From the NCBI GenBank assembly GCA_034434835.1, contig DAOTXX010000119.1, positions 1-64,000 on the forward strand: a DNA stretch of 64,000 nt, in the 5' to 3' direction. The notes below the pieces were generated by a model. It made no database searches. It worked only from the letters and a program-made list of their open reading frames with translations, and was not told the origin of the DNA. Both the position numbers and the translations under genes were made by a program. Positions 8,267-16,480 of this stretch are shown in pieces. How positions within the stretch are numbered: position 1 is the stretch's first letter; every line of letters begins with the position of its first letter. Source of the DNA: JBGLNJ01 sp034434835 (lineage in GTDB: Bacteria; Chloroflexota; Anaerolineae; Fen-1058).

Positions 8267-8280
8267 GACTATCGGTCAGT
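8264..8280. promoter_or_regulatory. TetR-family operator overlapping the -10 element
   Basis: ACTGAC-TATCG-GTCAGT is a perfect 6-bp inverted repeat with a 5-base spacer, typical of TetR-family sites. Its position predicts autorepression of the regulator and of the downstream lipid genes, probably relieved by acyl-CoA. Confidence 0.75.
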
Positions 8281-8315
8281 GATTGACCCGCAGTCAGACA
8301 TCGGGGGAGTGGCCG

Positions 8316-8954
8316 GTGAGCACGACAGGGCGGCGGGAGCGCGAAAAGGCCAGGCGGCGCGAAGACATCCTGCAGGCAGCGCGGGAGGTGTTCTTTCGCA
8401 ACGGGTTTGGCCGGGCGACCGTTGACGACATCGCGGCACAGGCGGAAGTTAGCAAAGGGACGGTCTATTTGTATTTCGAGAGCAAGGAAGCGATCCTTGC
8501 TCATTTGGTTTTAGAAGGCCTCGAGATCCTCTCCGACGAGCTGGAAACTGCCTACGCTCCCCAAAAAGATCTAGCCGCCGACGAGCGCGTGCGGCGCCTG
8601 GCTCGCGCTTACCTCAAATTCTCCAAGAATCACCCTCAGTATCTTCGGTTGTTGATGGCGTTTGACCACGGCCAGTTTCGCCAGCGCGTGCCTGCCCCAC
8701 TTTATGAGGAAATTTCGCAGCGGAGCTTAGCCAGTCTCTACTGGGTCGAGCAGGCCTTTGAACAGGGGCGCATGTCCGGTCAATTTGTGATTGCCGACTC
8801 GCGCCGCGCCGCCGGGGTGCTGTGGGCATCGCTCAACGGCGTGTTGTTCCTGCTCGATCATCCTCTGCGGCAAGAAATCCTCGGCGTTTCTCTCGAGGCA
8901 TTATTCGATTCAACTCTGGAACTATTGTTGCGCGGCTTTGCGGCTTCAGGGTAG
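8316..8954 (+). CDS. TetR-family regulator, FadR-like
   Basis: The product has 212 residues from a GTG start with GGGGGAG upstream. The N-terminal helix-turn-helix is classical (ILQAAREVFFRNGFGRATVDDIAAQAEVSKGTVYLYFESKEAIL, about residues 15-58). The C-terminal ligand-binding domain is hydrophobic and unassigned. It precedes the beta-oxidation genes by 32 bp and sits behind a palindromic operator, so it is very likely the acyl-CoA-responsive repressor of this operon, in the manner of Bacillus or Thermus FadR. The ligand is inferred from context. Confidence 0.88.
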   Translation: MSTTGRREREKARRREDILQAAREVFFRNGFGRATVDDIAAQAEVSKGTVYLYFESKEAILAHLVLEGLEILSDELETAYAPQKDLAADERVRRLARAYLKFSKNHPQYLRLLMAFDHGQFRQRVPAPLYEEISQRSLASLYWVEQAFEQGRMSGQFVIADSRRAAGVLWASLNGVLFLLDHPLRQEILGVSLEALFDSTLELLLRGFAASG

Positions 8955-8986
8955 CCGCGTTCACAAGATCAGAAAGGAGTGCAACC

Positions 8987-10213
8987 ATGAAAAATGTTGT
9001 TTTGGTCGGTGGCGTCCGGACACCGGGCGGCACTCATGGCGGCGCGTTGCGCGATCTGCGCGCCCAAGACCTGGCAAAAGTCGTGTTCCAGGAAGTCATC
9101 AAACGCTCCGGGATAGACGTCAATCTGATTGATGATGTGATCCTGGGGAACATTGGCCAGCCGTCCGACGCAGCGAACGTTGGACGTGTCGCCGCCTTGA
9201 TGGCTGGTGTTCCAGAGCACGTCCCGGCTTATACCCTGCAGCGCAACTGTGCTTCAGGGCTGCAGGCGATCACGTCGGCGTATCAGGCCATCCAGGCTGA
9301 CGATGGCGAGTTGTTCCTGGTTGGTGGCACAGAGAGCATGAGCAATATTCCGTATATTATCAAGGGCGCGCGCTGGGGCCTTAAACTGCGCCACAGCGAG
9401 TTAACCGATGCGCTGTGGGAAGGCCTGACGGACCCCATCGTCAATCAGATCATGGGCCGCACGGCGGAGAACTTGGCTGAGATGTACGAAATCACCCGCC
9501 AGCAGCAGGATGAATATGCCATCCAGTCGCACAAAAAAGCCTTTATGGCGACGCGCCAGGAAAAGTTCAAGGAAGAGATCGTGCCGGTCGAGGTTGTCAA
9601 AAAGGTGGCGGGTCAGGAAGTGGCGCGCGAACAGATCACGCAGGACGAGGGGATCAATCCGACCCTTTCGATGCAAAAGGCCGCCATGTACCCGACGGTT
9701 TTCAAGAAAGAGAATGGCACGGTGACGCCCGCCAACTCGTGCCCGATCAGCGATGGCGCAGCAGCGCTCTTGGTGATGACGGCCGAAAAAGCCAAGGAGC
9801 TGGGCCTCAAGCCGATGGTGCGCATTGTGGCCTATGACTACGCCGCGGTCAATCCGGCCGTTATGGGCATCGGCCCGGCCAGGGCGATCCCCAAGATGTT
9901 TAACAAGATGAAAAAACGCGGCATCAATATCTCGTTCGATGAGGTGGACTTGATTGAGCTGAATGAGGCGTTTGCCGCGCAAGTGTTGGCAGTCGCCAAA
10001 GATATGCAAGCCCAGGGCTTTAGTTGGGACTGGAAGAAGGTCAACGTCAACGGCGGTGCGATTGCGCTGGGACATCCGGTCGGCGCGACCGGCGCCAAGA
10101 TCACGGTGACGCTCATGCACGAGATGAAGCGCCGCAATGCCCGTTATGGCATCGTCACGATGTGCGTGGGCGGCGGGCAGGGCGGTGCGATGCTGGTGGA
10201 AAACGTAGCGTAG
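8987..10213 (+). CDS. fadA: Acetyl-CoA acetyltransferase (thiolase)
   Basis: The 408-residue thiolase starts MKNVVLVGGVRTPGG after AAAGGAG. All catalytic residues are visible: the nucleophilic Cys in RNCASGLQA (near residue 88), the His in GHPVGATGAK and the second Cys in MCVGGGQGGAM. It cleaves 3-ketoacyl-CoA to acetyl-CoA in the last step of beta-oxidation, or condenses two acetyl-CoA. It is the first enzyme gene of the operon. An upstream in-frame extension exists but has no ribosome site and overlaps the regulator. Confidence 0.95.
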   Translation: MKNVVLVGGVRTPGGTHGGALRDLRAQDLAKVVFQEVIKRSGIDVNLIDDVILGNIGQPSDAANVGRVAALMAGVPEHVPAYTLQRNCASGLQAITSAYQAIQADDGELFLVGGTESMSNIPYIIKGARWGLKLRHSELTDALWEGLTDPIVNQIMGRTAENLAEMYEITRQQQDEYAIQSHKKAFMATRQEKFKEEIVPVEVVKKVAGQEVAREQITQDEGINPTLSMQKAAMYPTVFKKENGTVTPANSCPISDGAAALLVMTAEKAKELGLKPMVRIVAYDYAAVNPAVMGIGPARAIPKMFNKMKKRGINISFDEVDLIELNEAFAAQVLAVAKDMQAQGFSWDWKKVNVNGGAIALGHPVGATGAKITVTLMHEMKRRNARYGIVTMCVGGGQGGAMLVENVA

Positions 10214-10225
10214 CGGCGAATGACG

Positions 10226-10254
10226 AAAGACGAATACATCCGTCATTCGTCTTT
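10226..10254. repeat. Junction hairpin, AAAGACGAAT
   Basis: AAAGACGAAT (10226-10235) and ATTCGTCTTT (10245-10254) form a perfect 10-bp stem between the thiolase and the hydroxyacyl-CoA dehydrogenase genes, ending shortly before the SD AAGGAGG. Confidence 0.6.
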
Positions 10255-10274
10255 TGCAAACAAGGAGGTGACGC

Positions 10275-11486
10275 ATGTACATTTTCAAGGCTGCCGTCAT
10301 CGGCGCGGGGGCGATGGGTGCTGGCATCGCGCAGGTGATTTCGTTCTCCGGCCTGCCGGTGGTGCTCAAGGATGTGGATCAGAAATTCCTCGACCGGGGG
10401 ATGGCGGCGATCCGCAAGATCTATCAGGCCCGCGTGGACAAGGGCAAGATGAGCGCGGGCGAGATGGACAGCAAAATGTCGCTCGTGATCCCGGCGCTGG
10501 ACTACGCCGAGTTCGGCGACGTGGATATTGTCATCGAAGCCGTTCCGGAAAAGATGGACCTCAAGAAAAAGATCTTTTCGGAACTCGATGGCATCTGCCC
10601 GGAGGGCACGATCTTTGCCAGCAACACCTCGGCGCTTTCGATCACTGAGATGGGGCGCGCGACCCGGCGCCCGCACAAGATGATCGGGATGCACTTTTTT
10701 AACCCGGCCAACGTGATGAAACTGGTCGAGATCATTCGCGGCGAAAGTACCGACGAAGAGACCGTCGCCGACGTGGTCTCGTTCACTGAATCACTGCGCA
10801 AGATCCCGGTCGTCGTCAAAGAATGTCCAGGCTTTTTGGTCAACCGCCTGTTGATGCCCTACCTCAACGAGGCGACCCTGTGCCTGCAAGAGGGGGCAGC
10901 TTCGGCGCAAGATATTGACGCCGCCATGCGGGACTATGGTTGGCCGATGGGACCGTTTACGCTGATGGATTTCCTGGGGCTGGACGTGTGCGCCGATGTG
11001 GGCCAGTATCTCTGGTCGCAGTACGGCGATCGCATGAAGGGCGCCGAGATGTTTGAGCGGCTAGTTAAGCTGGGCCGGCTGGGCGAAAAGTCCGGCGCGG
11101 GCTTTTACGGCTATGGTGACCAGACTGACGAGCCTGTCAAGCAGCTCATCGCCGAGCTTTCGGCCGGCAAAAAGAGCGAGTTCAATCCGGAGCGTCTGAT
11201 GTATCCGATGCTCAACGAAGCCGCCCGCTGTGTGGAAGAGGGCATCGCCGACATCAAGGATATTGACATGGCGATGATCGCCGGCACCGGCATGACTTAT
11301 CAGGGCGATCGCGTCGGCCCGCTGGCGCTGGCAGACAAGATCGGGATTGACGTGCTGGTCAATGGCCTGGAGGCGTTTGAAAAACAATATGGCTTGCGCT
11401 TCCACCCGTGCAACAAGCTGTACGAGTTGATGAAGGAAGGACGCCTGGGTGAAAAGACCAAGGCGGGATTCTTGGAGTATGTCTAG
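10275..11486 (+). CDS. 3-hydroxyacyl-CoA dehydrogenase
   Basis: The protein has 403 residues: an N-terminal Rossmann domain (VIGAGAMGAGIAQV, residues 8-21) and two repeats of the C-terminal HCDH domain, as in standalone PaaH/FadB2-like enzymes. The catalytic His is in GMHFFNPANVMKLVEI. It oxidises L-3-hydroxyacyl-CoA to the 3-keto form with NAD+, the third step of beta-oxidation. SD AAGGAGG lies upstream. It is a separate protein here, not fused to the hydratase as in E. coli FadB. Confidence 0.94.
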   Translation: MYIFKAAVIGAGAMGAGIAQVISFSGLPVVLKDVDQKFLDRGMAAIRKIYQARVDKGKMSAGEMDSKMSLVIPALDYAEFGDVDIVIEAVPEKMDLKKKIFSELDGICPEGTIFASNTSALSITEMGRATRRPHKMIGMHFFNPANVMKLVEIIRGESTDEETVADVVSFTESLRKIPVVVKECPGFLVNRLLMPYLNEATLCLQEGAASAQDIDAAMRDYGWPMGPFTLMDFLGLDVCADVGQYLWSQYGDRMKGAEMFERLVKLGRLGEKSGAGFYGYGDQTDEPVKQLIAELSAGKKSEFNPERLMYPMLNEAARCVEEGIADIKDIDMAMIAGTGMTYQGDRVGPLALADKIGIDVLVNGLEAFEKQYGLRFHPCNKLYELMKEGRLGEKTKAGFLEYV

Positions 11487-11565
11487 AATCAAACGTCATG
11501 CGTCAAAACGTGATGTGCGGTTTCATGCTTGACGTCCCCAATCAAGACACACAAAGGAGAGTATC

Positions 11566-12360
11566 ATGGCCGACCGACAATTCATCCGCTACACGATCGA
11601 AGACCATGTGGCGACGTTGGTGATCGATCACCCGCCTGTGAATGCGTTCAACAAGCAGACGATCTCCGAACTCGACGGCGCGCTCGATGAGCTGCTTGCC
11701 AATCCCGAGGTCAAAGTCATCATCCTCACCGGGGGAGGGCAACTGGCATTTGTGGCCGGGGCCGACATCGGCGAGATCAACGCGCTGGTCAAAGCGGGGG
11801 ACGCCGCAGGCGCCAAGGCGATGATCGAGATGGGGCAGGGCGTGTTCAACAAGGTCGAGCAAGCCACCAAACCGATCATCGCCGCCATCAACGGGGTGTG
11901 CCTGGGCGGCGGGTTAGAACTGGCGATGGCCTGCCATATTCGTATCGCGGGCGACCGGGTGCGATTGGGTCAGCCCGAAATCAACCTGGGCATCATTCCC
12001 GGTTGGGGCGGCACGCAGCGACTCCCGCGCCTGGTGAGCAAGGGCAAGGCCATCGAGATGATCTTGACCGGCGACCAGATCACGGCGCAAGAGGCCAAGG
12101 CGCTCGGGCTGGTCAATCTCGTCGTGCCGGGCGATGCGGTGATGCGCCAGGCCAAAGGGCTGGCAGGCAAGCTGGCCTCCAAGAGCGCCGTGGCCATGGC
12201 GGCTGCGCTCAGGGCGATCACGTTAGGACAAGGCTTGCCATTGATCGAAGGACTGGCAAAGGAGCGTGAGCAGTTTGTCACCCTTTCGGCCAGCGAAGAT
12301 ACGCGCGAAGGCGTCAGCGCGTTCCTCGAAAAGCGTCAGCCGCAGTTCAAGGACAGGTGA
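11566..12360 (+). CDS. Enoyl-CoA hydratase
   Basis: This 264-residue crotonase-fold enzyme has the oxyanion-hole segments AFVAGADIGE and GVCLGGGLELAMAC. The two catalytic glutamates are in GGGLELAMAC and GQPEINLGIIPGWGGTQRL. It hydrates trans-2-enoyl-CoA to 3-hydroxyacyl-CoA. It follows the dehydrogenase by 79 bp, with AAAGGAGAG before the ATG. Confidence 0.94.
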   Translation: MADRQFIRYTIEDHVATLVIDHPPVNAFNKQTISELDGALDELLANPEVKVIILTGGGQLAFVAGADIGEINALVKAGDAAGAKAMIEMGQGVFNKVEQATKPIIAAINGVCLGGGLELAMACHIRIAGDRVRLGQPEINLGIIPGWGGTQRLPRLVSKGKAIEMILTGDQITAQEAKALGLVNLVVPGDAVMRQAKGLAGKLASKSAVAMAAALRAITLGQGLPLIEGLAKEREQFVTLSASEDTREGVSAFLEKRQPQFKDR

Positions 12361-12361
12361 G

Positions 12362-12387
12362 GAGGACAAGAGGGTCACCTTGTCCTC
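12362..12387. repeat. Junction hairpin, GAGGACAAG
   Basis: GAGGACAAG (12362-12370) and CTTGTCCTC (12379-12387) form a perfect 9-bp stem right after the hydratase stop codon and before the SD of the next gene. Confidence 0.6.
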
Positions 12388-12404
12388 AGCAGAGAGGTGA
12401 TGAG

Positions 12405-13574
12405 ATGGATTTTAGCCTCACCGAAGAGCAGCAAATGTTCCGGGACACGTTTCGCCGCTTTGCGCAAAAGGAAATCGCCAGGCTGGCAGAACATACGGAC
12501 AAGGAAGAGCAGGTCCCGCTGGAATTGTTGAACAAGGCCGCCGAACAGGGGATGTTGGGCGCGTTGGTGCCCGATACCTGGATGGGCGCTGCGCTCGATC
12601 CTCTGAGTTATTTGTTGATGCTGGAAGAGATCGGCAAAGCCTGCATGTCTACGGCGGTCGTCATTGCTCAACACACCAGCCAGGCTACGCAAGCGATATT
12701 GGATTTTGGTACCGAAGCACAAAAGGAACAATACCTGCCCTTGTTGGCCGCAGGCGAAGCGATCGGCGCGTTCGCGCTCACCGAGCCGGATGCTGGCTCG
12801 GATGCCCAAGCCCTCTCGACGCGCGCGGCGCCCAGCGCGAATGGTGACGATTATGTGCTCCACGGCGTCAAGACGTGGGTCGGCAATGCAGGCATTGCGG
12901 GTCTGTTCATCGTGTTTGCCGTGAGCAACCCCAAGGCTAACAGTCGCGGGATGAGCGCGTTCATTGTCGAAAAGGATGCGCCAGGGTTGAAGGTGGGACA
13001 TCGGGAGCCAACGCTGGGCTTTCGCGGCGCGACGTTCCACACCGTCTACCTGGATGGCGTGCGCGTGCCGGCTGCCAATCGTTTGGGCGAAGAGGGCGAG
13101 GGTTGGAAGATTGCCCGCCATAGCCTCGACCACGTTCGATTGGCGCTGGGCGCGGCCGGGTTGGGCCTGGCACAGGCTTCATTGGAGGCAGGCCGCTCGT
13201 TTGCCGTCGAGCGCAAGCAGTTTGGCGTGCCTATCGCCACCAAGCAGGCCATCGGCGATTACTTTGCCGAGACGGCTATCGAGATCGAGTCGCTGCGCCA
13301 CCTGATCGAGTACACGGCGTGGCGGGTCGAGCAGCATCAGCCGTTCAGCCCTGAGGCCTCGATGATCACTGTGTTGGGCGCGCGGACAGCGCGCAACGCG
13401 ACGAATCGTATGCTCCAGGTGCATGGCGGTTATGGTTTCAGCGCCGAATATTCGATCTCACGGTTGTATCGTGACGCGCGTGGGTTGGACCTGATCGCGG
13501 GCACGCCTCAGATTCAGCGCGTGCTTCTGGCGCGCGACGTGTTCGAAAACACCGGCGTCGAGGTCAGGCCGTGA
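12405..13574 (+). CDS. Acyl-CoA dehydrogenase family protein with unusual active site
   Basis: The 389-residue protein has the full ACAD layout: N-terminal helices, beta domain (FALTEPDAGSDAQA, VKTWVGNAG) and the C-terminal helical domain (RKQFGVPI, VHGGYGFSAEY). FAD-dependent alpha,beta-desaturation of acyl-CoA would be the role, with electrons passed to the ETF encoded downstream. The usual base is missing. The IYEGT-type motif reads LIAGTPQIQ (Ala365), and the alternative isovaleryl-type Glu position in helix G appears to be Val244 (LDHVRL). The start MDFSLTEEQQ follows an AGAGGTGATG ribosome site; a longer frame is unlikely. Confidence 0.88.
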   Translation: MDFSLTEEQQMFRDTFRRFAQKEIARLAEHTDKEEQVPLELLNKAAEQGMLGALVPDTWMGAALDPLSYLLMLEEIGKACMSTAVVIAQHTSQATQAILDFGTEAQKEQYLPLLAAGEAIGAFALTEPDAGSDAQALSTRAAPSANGDDYVLHGVKTWVGNAGIAGLFIVFAVSNPKANSRGMSAFIVEKDAPGLKVGHREPTLGFRGATFHTVYLDGVRVPAANRLGEEGEGWKIARHSLDHVRLALGAAGLGLAQASLEAGRSFAVERKQFGVPIATKQAIGDYFAETAIEIESLRHLIEYTAWRVEQHQPFSPEASMITVLGARTARNATNRMLQVHGGYGFSAEYSISRLYRDARGLDLIAGTPQIQRVLLARDVFENTGVEVRP

Positions 13575-13801
13575 GTGACGAGGCCTGGCTTGAGGCGTTG
13601 CGGCGGCGACTCGGCCCGACGGACGAGTTTCAGATCCGTTTGTTGATGAGCGTCCCGCCGGAGCGGCGCGTTCGGACGATGATGGACACCGCCGATGCTG
13701 TCATGAATGGACTGCGCGCCCGCCTGCGCCATGCGCACCCGGACAAGTCCGACCTGGAAATCAGCCGCTTGATGTTCGACTGGTTGTATCGCCATGGCTG
13801 A
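13571..13801 (+). CDS. Small acidic-basic helical protein, possible antitoxin or partner of the next gene
   Basis: The 76-residue product starts at a GTG overlapping the previous stop (GTGA) and its end overlaps the next start. The predicted content is almost all helical, with no known motif. The pairing with a nucleotidyltransferase-fold gene recalls two-gene toxin-antitoxin modules, but the protein may equally be a substrate-recognition partner. Confidence 0.6.
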   Translation: MSDEAWLEALRRRLGPTDEFQIRLLMSVPPERRVRTMMDTADAVMNGLRARLRHAHPDKSDLEISRLMFDWLYRHG

Positions 13802-14399
13802 ACCGCCGAACTTGGAGCTTTACTTTGCCGTTCTGCGTGTGTTGGAGCAAGCCAACGCGCCCTACGTGATCATCGGCGCTTACGCCGGTTCGTCCTATGG
13901 CGTGACGCGAGCAACGTATGACGTTGACATCGTCGTTGACTTGAACGAAACGCACATCGCCGCTCTGGTCGCAGCGTTCCCTTCCCCTCGCTACTATGCC
14001 GACGCTGAGCAGATGCGCAACTCGATCAAACTGGGTATCCTCTTCAACATCATTGATGCTGGCGAAGGACGCAAGGTTGACCTGATTCCACTGACGATGA
14101 AGCCCGGCTATGGCTGGGCGCTTGAGCGGCGTATCCGGCGACACTTTATCGCGCGAGGTGGTGAGACGTTCGAGGCATGGTGTGCCCGACCGGAAGATGT
14201 TGTCGTCGGCAAGTTGATGGCGTGGAGGGAAGGCCGCTCGACCAAGCACGAGTGGGACATCCGCGATATCCTCGCCGCCGCGCGACTTGGCCAAGATGCT
14301 GACCTGATTCACTTTGACTTCACGTATGTTGACGATTGGGCCAGGCGACTTGGCCCAGAGGTCGAACAGGAATGGCACGGCCTCAAGGCCAGTGCCTGA
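13794..14399 (+). CDS. Nucleotidyltransferase-fold protein (AbiEii/DUF6036-like)
   Basis: The 201-residue protein carries the Pol-beta nucleotidyltransferase signature: GAYAGSSYGVTRATYDVDIVV (Gly-Ser followed by the Asp-x-Asp pair, near residues 29-46) and a later acidic residue in KVDLIPL. The C-terminal part (RPEDVVVGKLMAWREGRSTKHEWDIRDI) matches AbiEii/MNT-like proteins. Such enzymes can add nucleotides to tRNA or protein targets. It sits with its small partner between two acyl-CoA dehydrogenase genes, an odd place that suggests insertion into the operon without stopping expression of downstream genes. Confidence 0.75.
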   Translation: MAEPPNLELYFAVLRVLEQANAPYVIIGAYAGSSYGVTRATYDVDIVVDLNETHIAALVAAFPSPRYYADAEQMRNSIKLGILFNIIDAGEGRKVDLIPLTMKPGYGWALERRIRRHFIARGGETFEAWCARPEDVVVGKLMAWREGRSTKHEWDIRDILAAARLGQDADLIHFDFTYVDDWARRLGPEVEQEWHGLKASA

Positions 14400-14442
14400 C
14401 GTATTGTGTGCGATGTACGCAATACGCAGTACGAGGTGATGT

Positions 14443-15609
14443 ATGGATTTTGACTTAAAACCTGAGCACCAGGCACTGCGCAAGTTCATTCGCGAATTCG
14501 CGCAAGAAGAGATCAGGCCGTTGACCAAGCAGATTGATCGTACCGGCCTGGTACCGGACGAGCTGATCAAGAAGGCGGCTGCGGCAGGATTGTTCGGCGT
14601 CCCGTTTTTGCAGAAATATGGCGGCATGGGCGCGGGCGAAACCGGCTATTGCATTTTGATGGAAGAGCTGGGCCGCGTGGACGCGAGCACCACAGCCATC
14701 ATCGGCGCGCACACCGGCATCGGTGTGATGACCATAGCCCTTGACGGCACCGAAGAGCTCCAGCGGCGTTACATGCCCGATCTGTGCTCCGGTAAAAAGA
14801 TCGCCGCGTTTGCGTTGACTGAACCCAATGCCGGTTCGGATGCGGCTTCGATTCGTATGAGGGCAGTGCGCGAAGGCGATAGCTACATTCTCGACGGCGA
14901 AAAGATGTGGATCACCAACGGGCCGGTGGCCGACGTCCTGGCGGTGCTGGCGATCACCGATCCGGCGCTGGGCGCGCGCGGCGGCGCGACGTGCTTTATC
15001 GTCGAATCCAGGTGGGAAGGCTTTTCAGCCGGCAAGCGCGAGGAGAAAATGGGCCTGCACGGCAGCCCAACTTCATCGCTCAAGTTTGACAATCTGCGTG
15101 TGCCGCAGGAGAATGTCGTCGGCAAGGTCGGCCTGGGCTTTGTGACGATGATGAAGACGCTGGACGTCGGTCGCGTAAGCCTGGGGGCGGCGACGTTAGG
15201 CGGCGCGCAGGCTGCGCTGGAGGCGGCGATGCAGTGGGCCAAAGCGCGGCATCAATTTGGCCGCAACCTGGCCAACATGCAGAGCATCCAGTTCATGATC
15301 GCAGATATGGCGTCGGAGATCGAATCGCTGCGCAGCCTGGTGTATCGCACGGCCTGGCTGGTGGACAATGGCCGGCCGTTCACCAAAGAAGCCGGCATGT
15401 GCAAGCTGCTCGGTTCCGAGATCGCCAGCCGCTGCATTGATCGCGCGCTGCAAATCCATGGCGCGCTCGGCTTTACGCGCGATGCCTGGATGGAACGCGC
15501 CTGGCGCGATAGCCGCATCAACGAAATCTTTGAAGGCACCAATGAGATTCAGCGGATCGTGATCGCGTCCGAGCTGTTCCAAGAGATCGGTGTGCGGATC
15601 CGACCCTAG
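14443..15609 (+). CDS. Acyl-CoA dehydrogenase
   Basis: This 388-residue ACAD has complete features: FALTEPNAGSDAAS, the FAD-contacting MWITNGPVADV, RHQFGRNLANMQ, QIHGALGFTRD and the catalytic Glu in EIFEGTNEIQR (near residue 367). It belongs to the short/medium-chain or glutaryl/butyryl-like class that introduces the first double bond in beta-oxidation. It reduces ETF, whose genes follow. In contrast with the paralogue at 12405, the active-site base is present, so this is the better candidate for the working dehydrogenase. Confidence 0.94.
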   Translation: MDFDLKPEHQALRKFIREFAQEEIRPLTKQIDRTGLVPDELIKKAAAAGLFGVPFLQKYGGMGAGETGYCILMEELGRVDASTTAIIGAHTGIGVMTIALDGTEELQRRYMPDLCSGKKIAAFALTEPNAGSDAASIRMRAVREGDSYILDGEKMWITNGPVADVLAVLAITDPALGARGGATCFIVESRWEGFSAGKREEKMGLHGSPTSSLKFDNLRVPQENVVGKVGLGFVTMMKTLDVGRVSLGAATLGGAQAALEAAMQWAKARHQFGRNLANMQSIQFMIADMASEIESLRSLVYRTAWLVDNGRPFTKEAGMCKLLGSEIASRCIDRALQIHGALGFTRDAWMERAWRDSRINEIFEGTNEIQRIVIASELFQEIGVRIRP

Positions 15610-15628
15610 TCTCCTGACCTTGTTGATT

Positions 15629-15652
15629 TGACAAGGTGACAGGGTGACAAGG
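15629..15652 (+). repeat. Three tandem TGACAAGG-type 8-mers merging into a ribosome site
   Basis: TGACAAGG, TGACAGGG and TGACAAGG stand in tandem directly before the ETF beta gene. The last copy contributes the AAGGAG SD. The same arrangement recurs at 35530. Confidence 0.7.
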
Positions 15653-15660
15653 AGATGAGC

Positions 15661-16422
15661 ATGAGGATTGTGGTTGCCATTAAGCAAGTGCAGGACCCGA
15701 CCGGGTTCACCGTGAACCGCAAGGCGGAGAAAATCTTTGTCAACCGTGAAGAGTACATCACCAACCCTGCCGACAAGTGCGCGCTGGAAACCGCGCTCCA
15801 GATCAAGGACACGACTGGGGCTGAGGTCATCGTATTGTGCGGTGGGCCGGAGCGCGCCCAGGAGGCGCTGCGCCAGGCCTGGGCGATGGGCGCGGATCGC
15901 GGCATTCATCTCACCGATCCGTTGTTTGCCGGGGCCGATGGCCTGGTGGCTGCCCGGCTGCTCGCAGCGGCGATTCGCAAGCTTGGCGAGGTAGACCTTG
16001 TGCTCACGGGCGACCGCGCGTTGGACACCGGCGCGGGCGAAGTCGGCCCGCGATTGGCCGAGGCGCTGGGCTGGCCTCATATGCTCGCCGCGCATCAGGT
16101 CCAAATCAACAATGGCGTGGTGAAGGTGATTGCTGCCGACGGAGCCAGGTTCGTCGCGCTCGAAGCGTCTATGCCTGCCGTCATCATTGTCGCCGCTGGC
16201 GCGAACCAGCCGCGCTATGGCAACGCTGCGCGCGTGATCAATTCGTACCAACAATGGAACCCTCAAGTCTGGACTGCCGCGGATCTCGGCCTGACCGAAG
16301 CCGAACTCCAGGTTGCAGTCGAAAGACGCGGACAGGCTTTCCCGCCGGAGCGACAGCCTGGTACGATCCTGAGCAGCGTGGACGAGTTGGTGGGGATGCT
16401 CAAGCGGCAGCGAGTCATCTAG
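15661..16422 (+). CDS. etfB: Electron transfer flavoprotein beta subunit
   Basis: The start MRIVVAIKQVQDPTG is chosen because AAGGAG lies 6 bases upstream; the ATG two codons earlier directly touches the SD. The 253-residue protein shows EtfB features: the KQVPD-like KQVQDP, NPADKCALETALQIKD and the AMP-binding GDRALDTGAGEVGPRLAEALG region. With EtfA it takes electrons from acyl-CoA dehydrogenases and passes them to the quinone pool through ETF-quinone oxidoreductase (not in the window). Confidence 0.94.
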   Translation: MRIVVAIKQVQDPTGFTVNRKAEKIFVNREEYITNPADKCALETALQIKDTTGAEVIVLCGGPERAQEALRQAWAMGADRGIHLTDPLFAGADGLVAARLLAAAIRKLGEVDLVLTGDRALDTGAGEVGPRLAEALGWPHMLAAHQVQINNGVVKVIAADGARFVALEASMPAVIIVAAGANQPRYGNAARVINSYQQWNPQVWTAADLGLTEAELQVAVERRGQAFPPERQPGTILSSVDELVGMLKRQRVI

Positions 16423-16468
16423 ACGGAATACGGAACACGCAATACGTTTCTCATATTGCGTATTCCGT
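16423..16468. repeat. Junction inverted repeat ACGGAATACG
   Basis: ACGGAATACG (16423-16432) and CGTATTCCGT (16459-16468) are perfect 10-bp arms with ACGCAATACG-type words between them, directly between etfB and etfA. The word family also appears at 14402-14440. Confidence 0.6.
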
Positions 16469-16480
16469 GAGGAGTGTGCT

